NCBI GenBank assembly: GCA_963758025.1
Contig: CAVWUA010000004.1
Location: 380,229 to 444,228 of the forward strand
DNA from: CAVWUA01 sp963758025
GTDB lineage: Bacteria > Planctomycetota > Planctomycetia > Isosphaerales > Isosphaeraceae
Reading direction: 5' to 3'
DNA: 64,000 nt
Shown: positions 1-8,758 of the stretch, piece by piece
How the letters are laid out: each line of letters opens with the position of its first letter
How positions within the stretch are numbered: position 1 is the first letter of the stretch
Notes under the pieces: generated by a model
Database searches by the model: none
The model's input: the letters and a program-made list of their open reading frames with translations, nothing else
Told to the model about the DNA's origin: nothing
Position numbers and translations under genes: made by a program

Positions 1-1
1 A

Positions 2-331
2 CGGCGGCGGCTCGCCCTGGACCTGCTCCGTCGCGGGCAGTCGCCGGAGGGGGGCTGGGGGCCTTACGTCCATGCGCCTCCCGAGCCGTTCGACACCGCA
101 CTCGCCTTGCTGGCTCTCGACTCATTCGCGGCGGTGGACGAGACGACCCGCGCGATGATGGCCAAGGGGCGGGCCTTCCTGATCGGTTCCCAGTTGCCCG
201 ACGGGAGCTGGCGAGAGACTACCCGTCCTCCCGGCTACGAAAGCTACGCTCAGCGCCTCTCGACGACCGGCTGGGCCACACTCGCGCTGCTGGCGACGCG
301 GCAGAATGGCGACGAGTCACCCGCCCCCTGA
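2..331 (+). CDS. C-terminal part of a squalene-cyclase/prenyltransferase-repeat protein (5' end outside window)
   Basis: The reading frame is open from the first bases of the window, so only the last ~109 residues are present. Two QW-like repeat cores are visible: QSPEGGWGPY near the window edge and QLPDGSWRE about 50 residues later, with helix-forming residues between them. This is the alpha/alpha-barrel repeat of squalene/hopene cyclases and of the many secreted planctomycete proteins sharing that fold. The catalytic DxDD region of a true cyclase would lie upstream, so enzyme activity cannot be judged. The protein ends shortly after a typical closing helix (GWATLALLATRQ). A second protein of the same fold lies at about 18.7-19.8 kb. 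Confidence 0.7.
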   Translation, partial: RRRLALDLLRRGQSPEGGWGPYVHAPPEPFDTALALLALDSFAAVDETTRAMMAKGRAFLIGSQLPDGSWRETTRPPGYESYAQRLSTTGWATLALLATRQNGDESPAP

Positions 332-384
332 GCGAATCCGTTCTCCTTCGGATGGGGTCGGCGGGACGACAACGGATTGCGGCT

Positions 385-1014
385 TCAGGTTGGCGGTTCG
401 GACATTGAGCCGGACCATGCCTTGCGGATCATCTGAAGCTTGGACTCGACGCTTCGCAGACTGCAATCGAGACTCGAAGCGATCTGGGCGTTGGTGAAGC
501 CTTCCATCCTGAGCAGCGCCACGACGACGAGCGACTCATCACCGAGCAGACCGAACAGGCGCCGGCATTCATCCATTGCGCCAGCGGCGAACTCGGGAGA
601 CACTTCACGACCCGCCATGTTGGACAGCCCGGATCCAGTCCCGGCGTCCGGGTTATCCAGCGCCGACGCATGCACGACCCGTCCTCCGCCACGCCGCTGC
701 CGACGTTCGTGCTGGACGTGCTCGGACGCTTCACGAGCCGTGAGACAGACGAGCAGTCGCCAGAGATCCTGATGACCGGAGAGATTGGGGAACTGGCCCG
801 CGGCCAGCCCCCGACAGAAGCCGTCCAGGACGCGCTGGACGATGTCCTCCTCGTCAGCCGGTCCCCGGGTGTCGCCGCGGAGCCGGGCCCGGGCCAGAGG
901 GATCAGATCCTTGTGATAGCGTTCCCAGAGTCCGCGAGCCGCCGCCTCCCCATCGTGGCCGCACCGCAGGTCCGCCAGCCATCCCCCAATGCGGTCGCCA
1001 CCATTGCCTTTCAT
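385..1014 (-). CDS. ECF-type RNA polymerase sigma factor
   Basis: This 209-residue protein has the two-domain layout of an extracytoplasmic-function sigma factor. A sigma-2-like segment lies near residues 50-75 (DEEDIVQRVLDGFCRG) and a sigma-4 helix-turn-helix near residues 165-200 (MEGFTNAQIASSLDCSLRSV). The linker is longer than in short ECFs and resembles the planctomycete Sigma70_ECF group. A GGGAG motif precedes the ATG at a suitable spacing. No anti-sigma factor or fused kinase domain is adjacent; it lies tail to tail with the cyclase-repeat gene and divergent from the secreted protein at 1196. Its regulon is unknown. Confidence 0.85.
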   Translation of the reverse strand: MKGNGGDRIGGWLADLRCGHDGEAAARGLWERYHKDLIPLARARLRGDTRGPADEEDIVQRVLDGFCRGLAAGQFPNLSGHQDLWRLLVCLTAREASEHVQHERRQRRGGGRVVHASALDNPDAGTGSGLSNMAGREVSPEFAAGAMDECRRLFGLLGDESLVVVALLRMEGFTNAQIASSLDCSLRSVESKLQMIRKAWSGSMSEPPT

Positions 1015-1195
1015 CGGGGCACTCCCAGCGCGGTCGGACCACCCGAAACGATCTCAAAAAAATTCGGAAGAGTTCTGCGGGTTCCGGATGCGGTTGCGGA
1101 TAGAGAGGTAGAGTCGATGCGGAGAGGTCGCAAGCCAGGGGTCGCGGACGACACATCACCGGGCGGCGACCGGCAACATCACGAGGAGAGAGTTC

Positions 1196-1696
1196 ATGTT
1201 CGGTCCCCTGCTGCTGACGGCAATCCTGGCTCAGACCCCCGCGGTTCCTCTCTCCGATGCGACAACGCCCGCCATCGAGGCGACGGCCCCCGCGCTGGAA
1301 AGGGCCGTTCCGGAAACACCGCAAAGCGTCACCCCTCAACGCAAGGCCCGAACCCGTCGCAGCAGTGGCATGAATCGGCAGCAATGGCTGGCTTACCAGC
1401 AACGGATGGCTGCCCAGCAGGCGCAGATCGGCGCAATACAGCAAGTGGAAATGGCCCGCCTCCAGGTCGACGCCGCCCAGGCCCAGGCACTTCAAAGCAT
1501 GGCCCAGGCCCAGCAGATGCAGGCGGAGGTTGCTCGGCGTCAGTACATCCTCAACACCCAGCGCGACGGCGTACCGCAGACGTTTGTTCCCGGAGTCGGG
1601 ATGGTTCCGTACCCGTATGGGGTCGCCATGCCCAGGCCCATGCCCTACCCGGCAGCCACCGGGTTCATCACTCCACCGAGCCTCCCGGCACGCTGA
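1196..1696 (+). CDS. Small secreted Gln/Ala-rich coiled-coil protein
   Basis: I do not recognise a named family. The 166-residue product begins with a short hydrophobic signal-like segment (MFGPLLLTAILAQTPA). A Pro/Thr/Ala-rich stretch and a basic patch (KARTRR) follow. Residues ~58-120 are dominated by Q, A and M and are predicted helical or coiled coil by composition. The tail is rich in Pro, Tyr and Met. The ATG is preceded by a strong GAGGAGAG ribosome site. The gene ends in a clear hairpin terminator shared with the convergent lipoprotein gene. An export or cell-surface role is inferred from the signal segment only. Confidence 0.6.
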   Translation: MFGPLLLTAILAQTPAVPLSDATTPAIEATAPALERAVPETPQSVTPQRKARTRRSSGMNRQQWLAYQQRMAAQQAQIGAIQQVEMARLQVDAAQAQALQSMAQAQQMQAEVARRQYILNTQRDGVPQTFVPGVGMVPYPYGVAMPRPMPYPAATGFITPPSLPAR

Positions 1697-1738
1697 TCCG
1701 GTCCTCGCTCCTGCGTGTGTTGCGTTGTTCTCCTCGAA

Positions 1739-1768
1739 GCCCCGCCGGTCGTTACCGGCGGGGCTTTT
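1739..1768 (+). terminator. Rho-independent terminator between convergent genes
   Basis: A perfect 10-bp GC-rich stem (GCCCCGCCGG paired with CCGGCGGGGC) encloses the 6-base loop TCGTTA and is followed by TTTT on the plus strand. It lies 40 bases after the stop at 1696 and overlaps the last codons of the opposing gene at 1752. It should stop plus-strand transcription; the minus-strand T-run is weak. Confidence 0.85.
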
Positions 1769-3047
1769 CGATGGATTGGACGGAACCGACATCACCCGGC
1801 GGTCCTCCCGGCTCGACCGTGAACGGCAGCGCGATCGTTTCGGTCGCCGTGCGACGGGTGATCGGGCCGGTCAGGTCCACCTCGAACGGACGACCAATGC
1901 CGTTGCCGGCGAGGTCTTCGAGCGCCGTATCGACCAGAAGTTGATACGACCCCGCCTTCCAGGGTTTCTCCGGCTTGAACCACCAGCGCGTCGCGTCGGC
2001 CGCCACGTCGATCGTGCCCGGCAACGGTTTTCCTTCCGGCCCCTTCACGCTCACGACGCGGTCGAGCATCGGCCGATCGAGCGGTTCGGGAAAGGTCAAC
2101 CGGAGCGGGTCGCGCGTCCCGGAGCGGGGCGCGGCGAGCGTCCAGCCCTTCGGGTCGGGGGCCGTCTCGTCGGGAGGTCCGACATCGAACGTCTTGCGGA
2201 ACCCTTCCTTCAATGGGTTCCCCTCGGCATCAGGCCAGTCGCGGTCGATGACGAAGGAGTAGCGCTTCCCTTCCTCCAGGATCGGCCCCTCCTCCTCGCG
2301 AGGGACCAGCCCCCGCTTGATCCGTCCGGGATCGAAGATGAGGGTCAGGCGGCGGCCGGAGGGGTCCCAGAGCTCCTCGCCCAGCTCCAGGAACGGCAGA
2401 TCGACCTCGCCACCCCCGGCCTTTTGCAGGTGGACGTAGTCATAGGAGTCACCCCGGCTCATCGGCGCGGAGAAGTGGACGTAGAGCCGCAACGTGTTCT
2501 CGGGCAGGGTCCCGGCGGCCGGATCGACCCGCGTGACGGTCGTGCTGGAGGTCCGTTCCCGTTCCGGCAAGGTGAACACGGCGGAGACGGTTCCACTGGC
2601 GGGCGCCTGATTCCCAGGCATCTTCGACGGGTCGAAGACGGCCTGGTAGCGGAGTCCGCGTTCCAGAGGAAACGTCGGCTGGAACCGCAGCACGTCACCG
2701 ACAACGTGGTATTTGCCCACCATCGCCGGCCGGCTCTCCGGCTCCAGCACGGCGCCGGGATTCACCGTCACGGACAGCAGCGCCTGCCATCTCTCCAGGT
2801 TCCAATCCGCATCGGCCAGGGCCTGAAGGCTCGCCCGGTCGAGTTCGAAAACGTCGATCGACGCCCGTTCCAGATCCTCCCCCTGCTTCGGGACCAGCCG
2901 GATCGTGGGCACGTTCTGCACCGAGTCCCGTTCCGCCGTTCCGGATGATTCCGACGCGCAGGCCGGGACTAGCCCGAGGAGGAGGAGCCAGGCATGAGAG
3001 TAATCGGGTCCAGCGAGCGGATTGGAAATCCCTCGCGGTCTCTGCAC
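1752..3047 (-). CDS. Predicted lipoprotein with bacterial Ig-like (SbsA/Big_5-type) domains
   Basis: The 431-residue product has a hydrophobic leader ending in LVPAC, which looks like a lipobox. Several beta-rich segments follow, typical of SbsA-like Ig domains (TVTRVDPAAGTLPENTLRLY; LRLTFPEPLDRPML; WWFKPEKPWKAGSYQLLV). A surface or periplasmic anchoring role is likely; no catalytic motif is visible. The only in-frame start upstream of the leader is a GTG at 3047. The leader lacks the usual short positively charged start, and an IS4 remnant begins only ~48 bases upstream. The native 5' end may therefore have been altered by that insertion. Its 3' end overlaps the bidirectional hairpin at 1739-1768. 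Confidence 0.65.
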   Translation of the reverse strand: MQRPRGISNPLAGPDYSHAWLLLLGLVPACASESSGTAERDSVQNVPTIRLVPKQGEDLERASIDVFELDRASLQALADADWNLERWQALLSVTVNPGAVLEPESRPAMVGKYHVVGDVLRFQPTFPLERGLRYQAVFDPSKMPGNQAPASGTVSAVFTLPERERTSSTTVTRVDPAAGTLPENTLRLYVHFSAPMSRGDSYDYVHLQKAGGGEVDLPFLELGEELWDPSGRRLTLIFDPGRIKRGLVPREEEGPILEEGKRYSFVIDRDWPDAEGNPLKEGFRKTFDVGPPDETAPDPKGWTLAAPRSGTRDPLRLTFPEPLDRPMLDRVVSVKGPEGKPLPGTIDVAADATRWWFKPEKPWKAGSYQLLVDTALEDLAGNGIGRPFEVDLTGPITRRTATETIALPFTVEPGGPPGDVGSVQSIEKPRR

Positions 3048-3094
3048 GGACGATCCGGCCGACGCTCCCGCACCCGGCCCTCCCCCACCACACA

Positions 3095-4255
3095 GTTGAC
3101 GACTGGTGCATGTTCAACTTCAACACTGCACATGTCGAAGCACGATCGCTATGTCCGTTCCCACGACACCGATCGGGGCTACGAGCTGGGGAGAGCCCTG
3201 GTCGTCGACGCCGCGGATGGCCGCCCGCTGGGGCCGAAGGAATTCCGCCTCCGCACCGCCGACGGCATGCTCTCGACGCGGCACGGCGGCGCCGCCGTGC
3301 CGCCGGGGCACGTCGATGAACTCGACGACGTGATGGCCGCGTCGCGACGCTGGGGCCTGGGCCGCACGCCGATCCATGTCATCGACCGTGAGGCCGATTC
3401 GGTCGGCCATTACCGCCGCTGGCAGGCCGCCGGCCACGCGTTCGTCGTCCGCGCCAACCGCGACCGCGTCGTCCTGCACGAAGGACACGCGTGCAAGCTG
3501 GGCGTGGTGGACGCCGCCCTGACCGGCTCGTTCACCGACGGTGCGCGACACGGCGGGCCGGCCCGAGATGGTCACGATCCGGGCCGGCACCGGGACGATT
3601 CGCGTCGCCGAGGCGACCGTGGTCCTGCACCGGCCGGCGCGACGCTATACCGGCGAGAAGACCGCCAGCGGCCATAAGAAGCAGGTCGACGTCCCGGGCC
3701 CGCCCGTGCCGCTGCGGCTGGTGGTGACGCAGGTGGTCGACGCGGACGGGGACGGTGCTGGCCGAGTGGCTCCTGCTGACGAACGTGGCCGTCGAGGATG
3801 CCGCCGCGGCGACGATCGGCCGGTGGTACGCGTGGCGGTGGGAGGATCGAATCGTATCATAAGTTGCTCAAATCGGCGGGGATGAATGCGGAGTCGTGGC
3901 AGCAGGAGAGCGGCGCGGCGTTCCTGCGGCGGCTGTGCGTGGCGAGAATGGCCTGTCTGACGGTCTGGCACCTGCAACGAGACGAGTCGCAGGCCGCCGC
4001 AACCTTGCTGCGCGAGGCCCTGGTGCGGCTGTACGGGTCGGCAGATGAAGCATCGGGTGGAGTCGACGGCGCCGGCGCTGCTGGCCAGGTCTGGAGCGGC
4101 TGCTGGCGATCGATGACCTGATGCAGGTCGAGGACCTGGAGGAGGTCCTCGACCTTGCGAGGCGCCACCTCCCCCGCCTCTTCCCCGACCGCTCCGGTTG
4201 CCACACGGGGGGAGGGGGGAAGAGAGCGGGGGAACTGGCGATCGTCGCGGAATGA
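3095..4255 (+). pseudogene. IS4-family (Tn5-like) transposase remnant with several frameshifts
   Basis: Pieces of one DDE transposase can be read in order across three frames. A first Asp motif (VDDWCMFNF) lies at ~3095, then DRYVRSHDTDRGYELG from ~3135. The second Asp is in VIDREADSVGHYRRW at ~3380. The Y-R-E-K signature (RWYAWRWE, then IESYHKLLKSAG) lies at ~3820-3880. A C-terminal helix region (LERLLAIDDLMQVEDLEEV) ends at a TGA at 4253-4255. At least four frameshifts separate the pieces (~3125, ~3545, ~3840, ~4090), and the usual ~90-100 N-terminal residues before the first Asp are not found. I could not identify terminal inverted repeats or a target duplication. Some breaks may be sequencing errors, but the missing N-terminus points to a true remnant. 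Confidence 0.8.
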
Positions 4256-4276
4256 CGCCAACGTTCGCGTTCGGCC

Positions 4277-5374
4277 TCACGGCAGCTTGACCGTCTTGAG
4301 GTTCAAGGCGCCGCTGTCGTCCTGGGTCAGAACCAGAGCGTGCTCCTTGTCGAGGCGGTCGAGTTGAACGACACCCTTGAGCGAATCGACCGTCTGGTAG
4401 CCGAGTCCCTCACGGTCCGAGACGCGCTGAATGATCCCCTTGGCCTCGGCAACGCCCTCGGCGGGGATCTTCATCACGCCGCGGCTGCTGTTGGCCATCA
4501 GGAGGTAATTCTTGCCGTCTTGCTGATAGACGACCATGTCGAGCGGACGATTCCGGTTGCCGAGTTCGGCGATCGTGGTCCCCTTGACGTGCGCGCCGGG
4601 CTTCAGATCGGAGACCGGCAGCTTGACCAGCGGGGTGCAGGTATAAGCCGACAGCAGGTACGACTGGCCGCCGTCCTGGTACGGCACGAAGGTCCGCACC
4701 GGCGAACGGGTCTCGAACCGGCCGTGGGAGCCGTGGTAGATCTCGACGCTCGTCCCCTCGTCGGGTGTCTCGCGGAACGGGTACGGGATCGCCAGCAGGC
4801 GCGAGGAGAACTCCTCATTCGACAGTCCGGCGACGAAGAGGCGGCCATCGACGAACGCCAGGTCGGTGATCGACTCATTCCGAGGGCTACCGCCGCGCTC
4901 GTCCTTCGCATTGGCCGCGGGCGGGTTCGGCAGTGGGGCCTTGGCGAACTTCACGTCCTCCAGCGAAACCACCGAGGTCTTCCCACCCGGCGCGATCTTC
5001 ACGATCACCGGCGCGGCGTCCGGCCCGCGACCCCGGGAGACGGACAGATACGCGTTGCCCGAGGCGGGATTCACCGCCAGGTCGTTGATCAGGATCTCGC
5101 GGGGTGTCGTGCCCAGCATCGAGGCGACTTTTTCGCCCAGATTCTCGACGTTGATGGCCGACGTCTCGGCGGCCGGGCCACGGTCGCCCGTGTCGATGGC
5201 GAAGATGGCGGCACCCTGGGTGTCGCCCACGAACAGCAGGCCCTCGGGGCCGAACGTCAGCGGGCCGACCGATTTCACGTCGGGCGTGCCCTTGGCCAGG
5301 TCAGCGGCATTGGCGGACAGCGAAAGCAGGACGATGCCACACAAGGCGGCCAGCGCGGTGCGAGTCCTCGGCAT
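4277..5374 (-). CDS. Secreted beta-propeller-like protein of unknown function
   Basis: This 365-residue product starts with a clear Sec signal peptide (MPRTRTALAALCGIVLLSLSANAA). It continues with repeated short beta segments of the propeller type (LTFGPEGLLFVGDTQGAAIFAID; INDLAVNPASGNAYLSVSRG; ITDLAFVDGRLFVAGLS; RPLDMVVYQQDGKNYLLMAN). This resembles SMP-30/NHL-like folds, but I see no recognisable metal or heme site. GAGGGGAG precedes the ATG. The gene is monocistronic by eye: it ends just before the IS4 remnant and is separated by ~165 bases from the upstream isomerase-like gene. A periplasmic binding or scaffolding role is a guess. Confidence 0.65.
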   Translation of the reverse strand: MPRTRTALAALCGIVLLSLSANAADLAKGTPDVKSVGPLTFGPEGLLFVGDTQGAAIFAIDTGDRGPAAETSAINVENLGEKVASMLGTTPREILINDLAVNPASGNAYLSVSRGRGPDAAPVIVKIAPGGKTSVVSLEDVKFAKAPLPNPPAANAKDERGGSPRNESITDLAFVDGRLFVAGLSNEEFSSRLLAIPYPFRETPDEGTSVEIYHGSHGRFETRSPVRTFVPYQDGGQSYLLSAYTCTPLVKLPVSDLKPGAHVKGTTIAELGNRNRPLDMVVYQQDGKNYLLMANSSRGVMKIPAEGVAEAKGIIQRVSDREGLGYQTVDSLKGVVQLDRLDKEHALVLTQDDSGALNLKTVKLP

Positions 5375-5540
5375 CGCAACTCCCCTCTTTTGGTGAATGA
5401 GTGGAACGCCCCGAGGAGCGGCGGTCCCGGAAGCTCCCTGTCCGGCAACGCGAGTCGGTCCCCGGTCGGCGTCGTTGCATTATGACGCCTGTCGGGGCTC
5501 GATCAACAAGAATCATTCTCGGGAAGGCACGGATTTTCCG

Positions 5541-6353
5541 TCAGCCCTCGACCAGGGCTCGCACCCGATCGAGCCCCCGGCGGGCGACTTCAGCCGGATC
5601 CTCCTCCCAGAGCGTCGGGTTGAACAGCTCCAGCGAGAGCGGCCCCCGGTAGCCGATCGTCCGCAGGTTGGCGATCACGCGCGGAAGGTCGGCGGTCCCC
5701 TCGCCGACCATCACCCGGTCCGCGTCCGTCTGGATGGCCGTCGGCGGTTCGGTCGGCACGTCGTTGATGTGGAACATCGCGATGCGGTTCCCCGAGAGGG
5801 ACAGCAGGTCATCGACCGAGCCGCCGCCGCGGATCAGGTGGAACACGTCGGCGACGACCGTCGCGTCGGGGTCGCCCGTCCCGGCCGCGACCGCCCAGGC
5901 CCCGGCGGCCGTCTTGATCCCCGAGGCGAACCCGAGGAACTCCATCGACGGGCGCACGCCGAACCGGCGTCCGACCCGCAGCAACTCGGCGTAACGCTTC
6001 GAGGCGTGCTCCAGGTTCACGATCTCGCGAGGGGGGCTGGCGATGACGTACGGGCAGTTCAGCTCGGCCGCCTGCGCCATGCGCCGCTCGCATTCGTCGA
6101 GAACCGTCGCGTACGCGTCCCCCTCGGCGGAGATCCAGCCGTGCAGGGCGATCATGCTGAGCACCTTCAACCCGGCGTCCCCCAGCGCGGTTTTCAACTC
6201 GGGCATGGAGCCGCCCGCGGCCAGATAGTCGTTGACCTCGTTATTCCAGAGCTCCATCGCCTGATACCCGGCTTCCTGGGCAATCCGGATCTTCTCCAGC
6301 AGCGGAGTCGGCCGGATCGTGCTGGCGTTCAGGCAGTAGGTGAACTCGCTCAT
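5541..6353 (-). CDS. Sugar phosphate isomerase/epimerase-like TIM-barrel protein
   Basis: The 270-residue product matches the xylose-isomerase-like TIM barrel (AP_endonuc_2), which includes hydroxypyruvate isomerase, IolE and IolI-type enzymes. Candidate metal ligands occur in the expected order: Glu in MEFLGFASG (~149), Asp and His in VADVFHLIRGGG (~186-189), His in MFHINDVP (~213) and Glu in PLSLELFNP (~249). No signal peptide is present, so it is cytoplasmic. The next gene upstream on the same strand is an SDR dehydrogenase, and the pair may act in one sugar or polyol oxidation route. The substrate cannot be read from the sequence. Confidence 0.8.
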   Translation of the reverse strand: MSEFTYCLNASTIRPTPLLEKIRIAQEAGYQAMELWNNEVNDYLAAGGSMPELKTALGDAGLKVLSMIALHGWISAEGDAYATVLDECERRMAQAAELNCPYVIASPPREIVNLEHASKRYAELLRVGRRFGVRPSMEFLGFASGIKTAAGAWAVAAGTGDPDATVVADVFHLIRGGGSVDDLLSLSGNRIAMFHINDVPTEPPTAIQTDADRVMVGEGTADLPRVIANLRTIGYRGPLSLELFNPTLWEEDPAEVARRGLDRVRALVEG

Positions 6354-6423
6354 GGGCGGATCTCCCGTGATCGCTTCTGGATTGGAGAAGGGGGAACAGG
6401 TCGTGAGAAGGGCCGAATCTCGA

Positions 6424-7197
6424 TCAACTTCCGAAATGGATCAGGCGCACATCCCCGGTGAAGTGCAAGCCGCCGTCGAGGTGCAGGACCTCGCCGTTGA
6501 CGCGGCGGGCGGCGGGAGAGACAAGATACACGACGGCCGCGCCGACGTCCTCGGCGCTCGACATGTTGCGAATCCCCGCCGGGAAATCGGCACGTCCCTC
6601 GGCCGCTTGAATGCCGCGCTCGCCCGGCGAGGCCACCCAGCCCGGGGCGATCATGTTGCAGGTCACGCCGTCGTCGAGGCACTCGACGGCCACCTGGCGG
6701 GTCAGGCCGAGCAGCCCCGCCTTGCTCACCGAGTACGGGAACAGGTTCCGCATCGGCAAGGTCGCGTGGGTCGAACCGATGTTGATGATCGTGCCCCCGC
6801 GCTCCGCAACCAGGGCAGCGCCGCCTTGATCCCCAGCCAGGGGCCTTTCAGGTTCACCGCCAGGGTCCGCTCCCAGAGCGCCTCGTCGGCCGACTCGACC
6901 GTCCCCCGGGGGCTGATGCCCGCGTTGTTGACCAGCACATCCAGCCCGCCGAAGCGTTCGACCACCGCGCGGAGGGCCTGCTCCCAGTCCTCGGCGCGGG
7001 CCACGTCGAGCGTCAGGCCGATGGCCTCGTGCCCCTCGGCCGCCAGGGTCTCGGCCTCGCGCCGGGCGGAGTCACCGTCGATATCCGCCAGGGCGACCTT
7101 GCGGCCCGACGCCGCACAAGGCCCGCGCGATCCCCAGGCCGATGCCCCGCCCGGCGCCCGTCACGAGGGCCACGGACCGCGTTGCTTGATCACTCAT
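6424..7197 (-). CDS. Short-chain dehydrogenase/reductase (SDR), interrupted by two frameshifts
   Basis: A complete classical SDR of ~257 residues can be assembled from three frames. It contains the cofactor glycine motif TGAGRGIGLGIA near residue 13, NNAG after LDVL, a catalytic serine region (INIGSTHATLPM) and the YSVSK active site. The C-terminus ends in the usual NGEVLHLDGG stretch. Breaks fall near 7116 and 6800. The start is the ATG at 7197 (MSDQATRSVALVTG). It lies upstream of the isomerase-like gene on the same strand with a ~70-base gap, and is divergent from the Tm-1-like gene across a 156-base promoter region. The substrate is unknown, but a sugar, polyol or gluconate-type dehydrogenase is reasonable. 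Confidence 0.8.
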
Positions 7198-7353
7198 CGT
7201 CTATCCATCATCGATGGACCTGATTGCCCGCCACTTCGGTTCTGCTTCAATGAGTCGAACCTCGTCCGTCGAGGATGCCGGGATCCGGCCATCGCCGGCA
7301 ACGATTATGTCGTGAAAAGGGGTCGGGAACCAGGCCCCCGAGAGGATCGCATC

Positions 7354-8603
7354 ATGTCTGTGGTCGTCCTGGTGGGCACGCTCGACACCAAGGGGGCGCG
7401 AGGTCGCGTACGTCCGCGACGTGCTCCAGGCTCAAGGGCTCGAGACCATCATCGATCGACGCCGGCTCGGTCGGACCGCCGACCTTCGCGCCCGATGTCC
7501 GCCGCGAGCGGGTCTTCGAGGCCGCCGGAACCACCGCCGAGGCGGTCCGGCAACGGGGCGACCGTGGCGAGGCCGTGGCCCTCGCCGCCGAGGGGGTCGC
7601 GGCGCATCGTGAGCGAACTGGCCGCGAACGAGCCGGCACTCCGCGGCATCCTCGCGCTCGGAGGTTCCGCCGGCACGACCATCGGCACGGCCGCGATGCG
7701 GGCCTTGCCCTTCGGCCTGCCGAAAGTGATGGTCAGCACCCTGGCCAGCGGCCAGACCCGCCCTTACGTCGGGGGCAGCGACATCGCCATGTTCCCCTCG
7801 GTCGCCGACCTGGCCGGGCCTGAACCGCCTCACGCGGCACCGTCTTGAACAACGCGGCGCACGCTCTCGTCGGGATGGTCCGCGGGCATGCGCGGGCGGA
7901 GCCGGACCGAGCCGAACTCCGTGAGCGGCCCGTCGTGGCGGCGACGATGTTCGGCGTGACGACCCCTTGCGTCGATCGCGCCCGCGCAGTCCTCGACAGC
8001 GCCGGGTGCGAGGTCCTGGTCTTCCACGCCACGGGGGTTGGCGGCCAGGCGATGGAGGGCCTCATCCGCGACGGCCAGATTCGCGGCGTGCTCGACCTGA
8101 CGACAACCGAGCTGGCGGACGAGCTGGTCGGCGGCATCCTCTCGGCCGGTCCCGACCGTCTGGAAGCCGCCGGTCGCGCGGGCCTCCCGCAGGTCGTCAG
8201 CGTCGGCGCGCTCGACATGGTGAACTTCGGGCCGAGGGCGACCGTGCCCGAGAAGTTCGCCGGACGCCTTTTCCACGTTCACAATCCGACCGTCACCCTG
8301 ATGCGGACCACGCCCGAGGAGAACGCCGCCCTGGGCCGCCACATGGCCGCGATCCTCTCCCGCGCGACCGGCCCGACCGTCCTGCTTCTGCCCCTCGGCG
8401 GCGTCTCCGCCCTGGACGCCCCCGGCCTTCCCTTCCACGACCCCGAGGCCGACGCCGCCCTCTTCGACGCCCTGAGCGCGGGCCTGGCCGGGCAGGACCG
8501 CGTCCGGCTCATCGAACGCGACGAGCACATCAACGACCCCGCCTTCGCCGAGGCCGCCGCCGCGCTCCTGCTGGAGATACTGCGAGAGTGGCAGGCAAGA
8601 TAG
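7354..8603 (+). CDS. Tm-1-like ATP-binding (UPF0261) protein, several frameshifts
   Basis: The N-terminus MSVVVLVGTLDTKG, the middle GILALGGSAGTTIGTAAMRALPFGLPKVMVSTLASG (written in pieces across frames) and the C-terminal half from 7845 together match the UPF0261/Tm-1-like family. That family has an N-terminal ATP-binding half and a C-terminal half with a TIGR-like fold. About five single-base breaks occur (~7393, ~7455, ~7607, ~7818, ~7842). The first is one extra G in a G-run after ACCAAG; removing it restores TKGREVAYVRDVL. The family is usually encoded next to a PEP-hydrolase-like TIM barrel. Here that partner begins at 12254, after a ~3.65-kb insertion. Biochemical function in bacteria is unclear. 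Confidence 0.85.
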
Positions 8604-8758
8604 GCTGCGGACGCCCCTGAGTAGCGGCTTGCTTTAACCGTCATTTAGCACTTGCACGCGAACTCTAACAGGCTTACTTTGGTCTCTGAGGCTCTCAAGG
8701 TTACCGATCCTATTCAGATTTTTATACAGAACTTCACTTCATATTCTAAAGGTTTCGT
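8604..8758. promoter_or_regulatory. AT-richer leader upstream of the membrane-receptor cassette
   Basis: This 155-base gap is visibly richer in A and T than the surrounding DNA (for example TTTTTATACAG near 8720 and TTCATATTCTAAAGG just before the ATG). It probably holds the promoter and ribosome site (AAAGG) of the 8759 gene. I cannot assign exact -35/-10 boxes. Confidence 0.35.

Noticed and set aside
670..1944. Long plus-strand frame across the ECF sigma gene and the secreted-protein gene
   Set aside because: It overlaps two better genes, has no family-like segments and is typical of GC-rich shadow frames.
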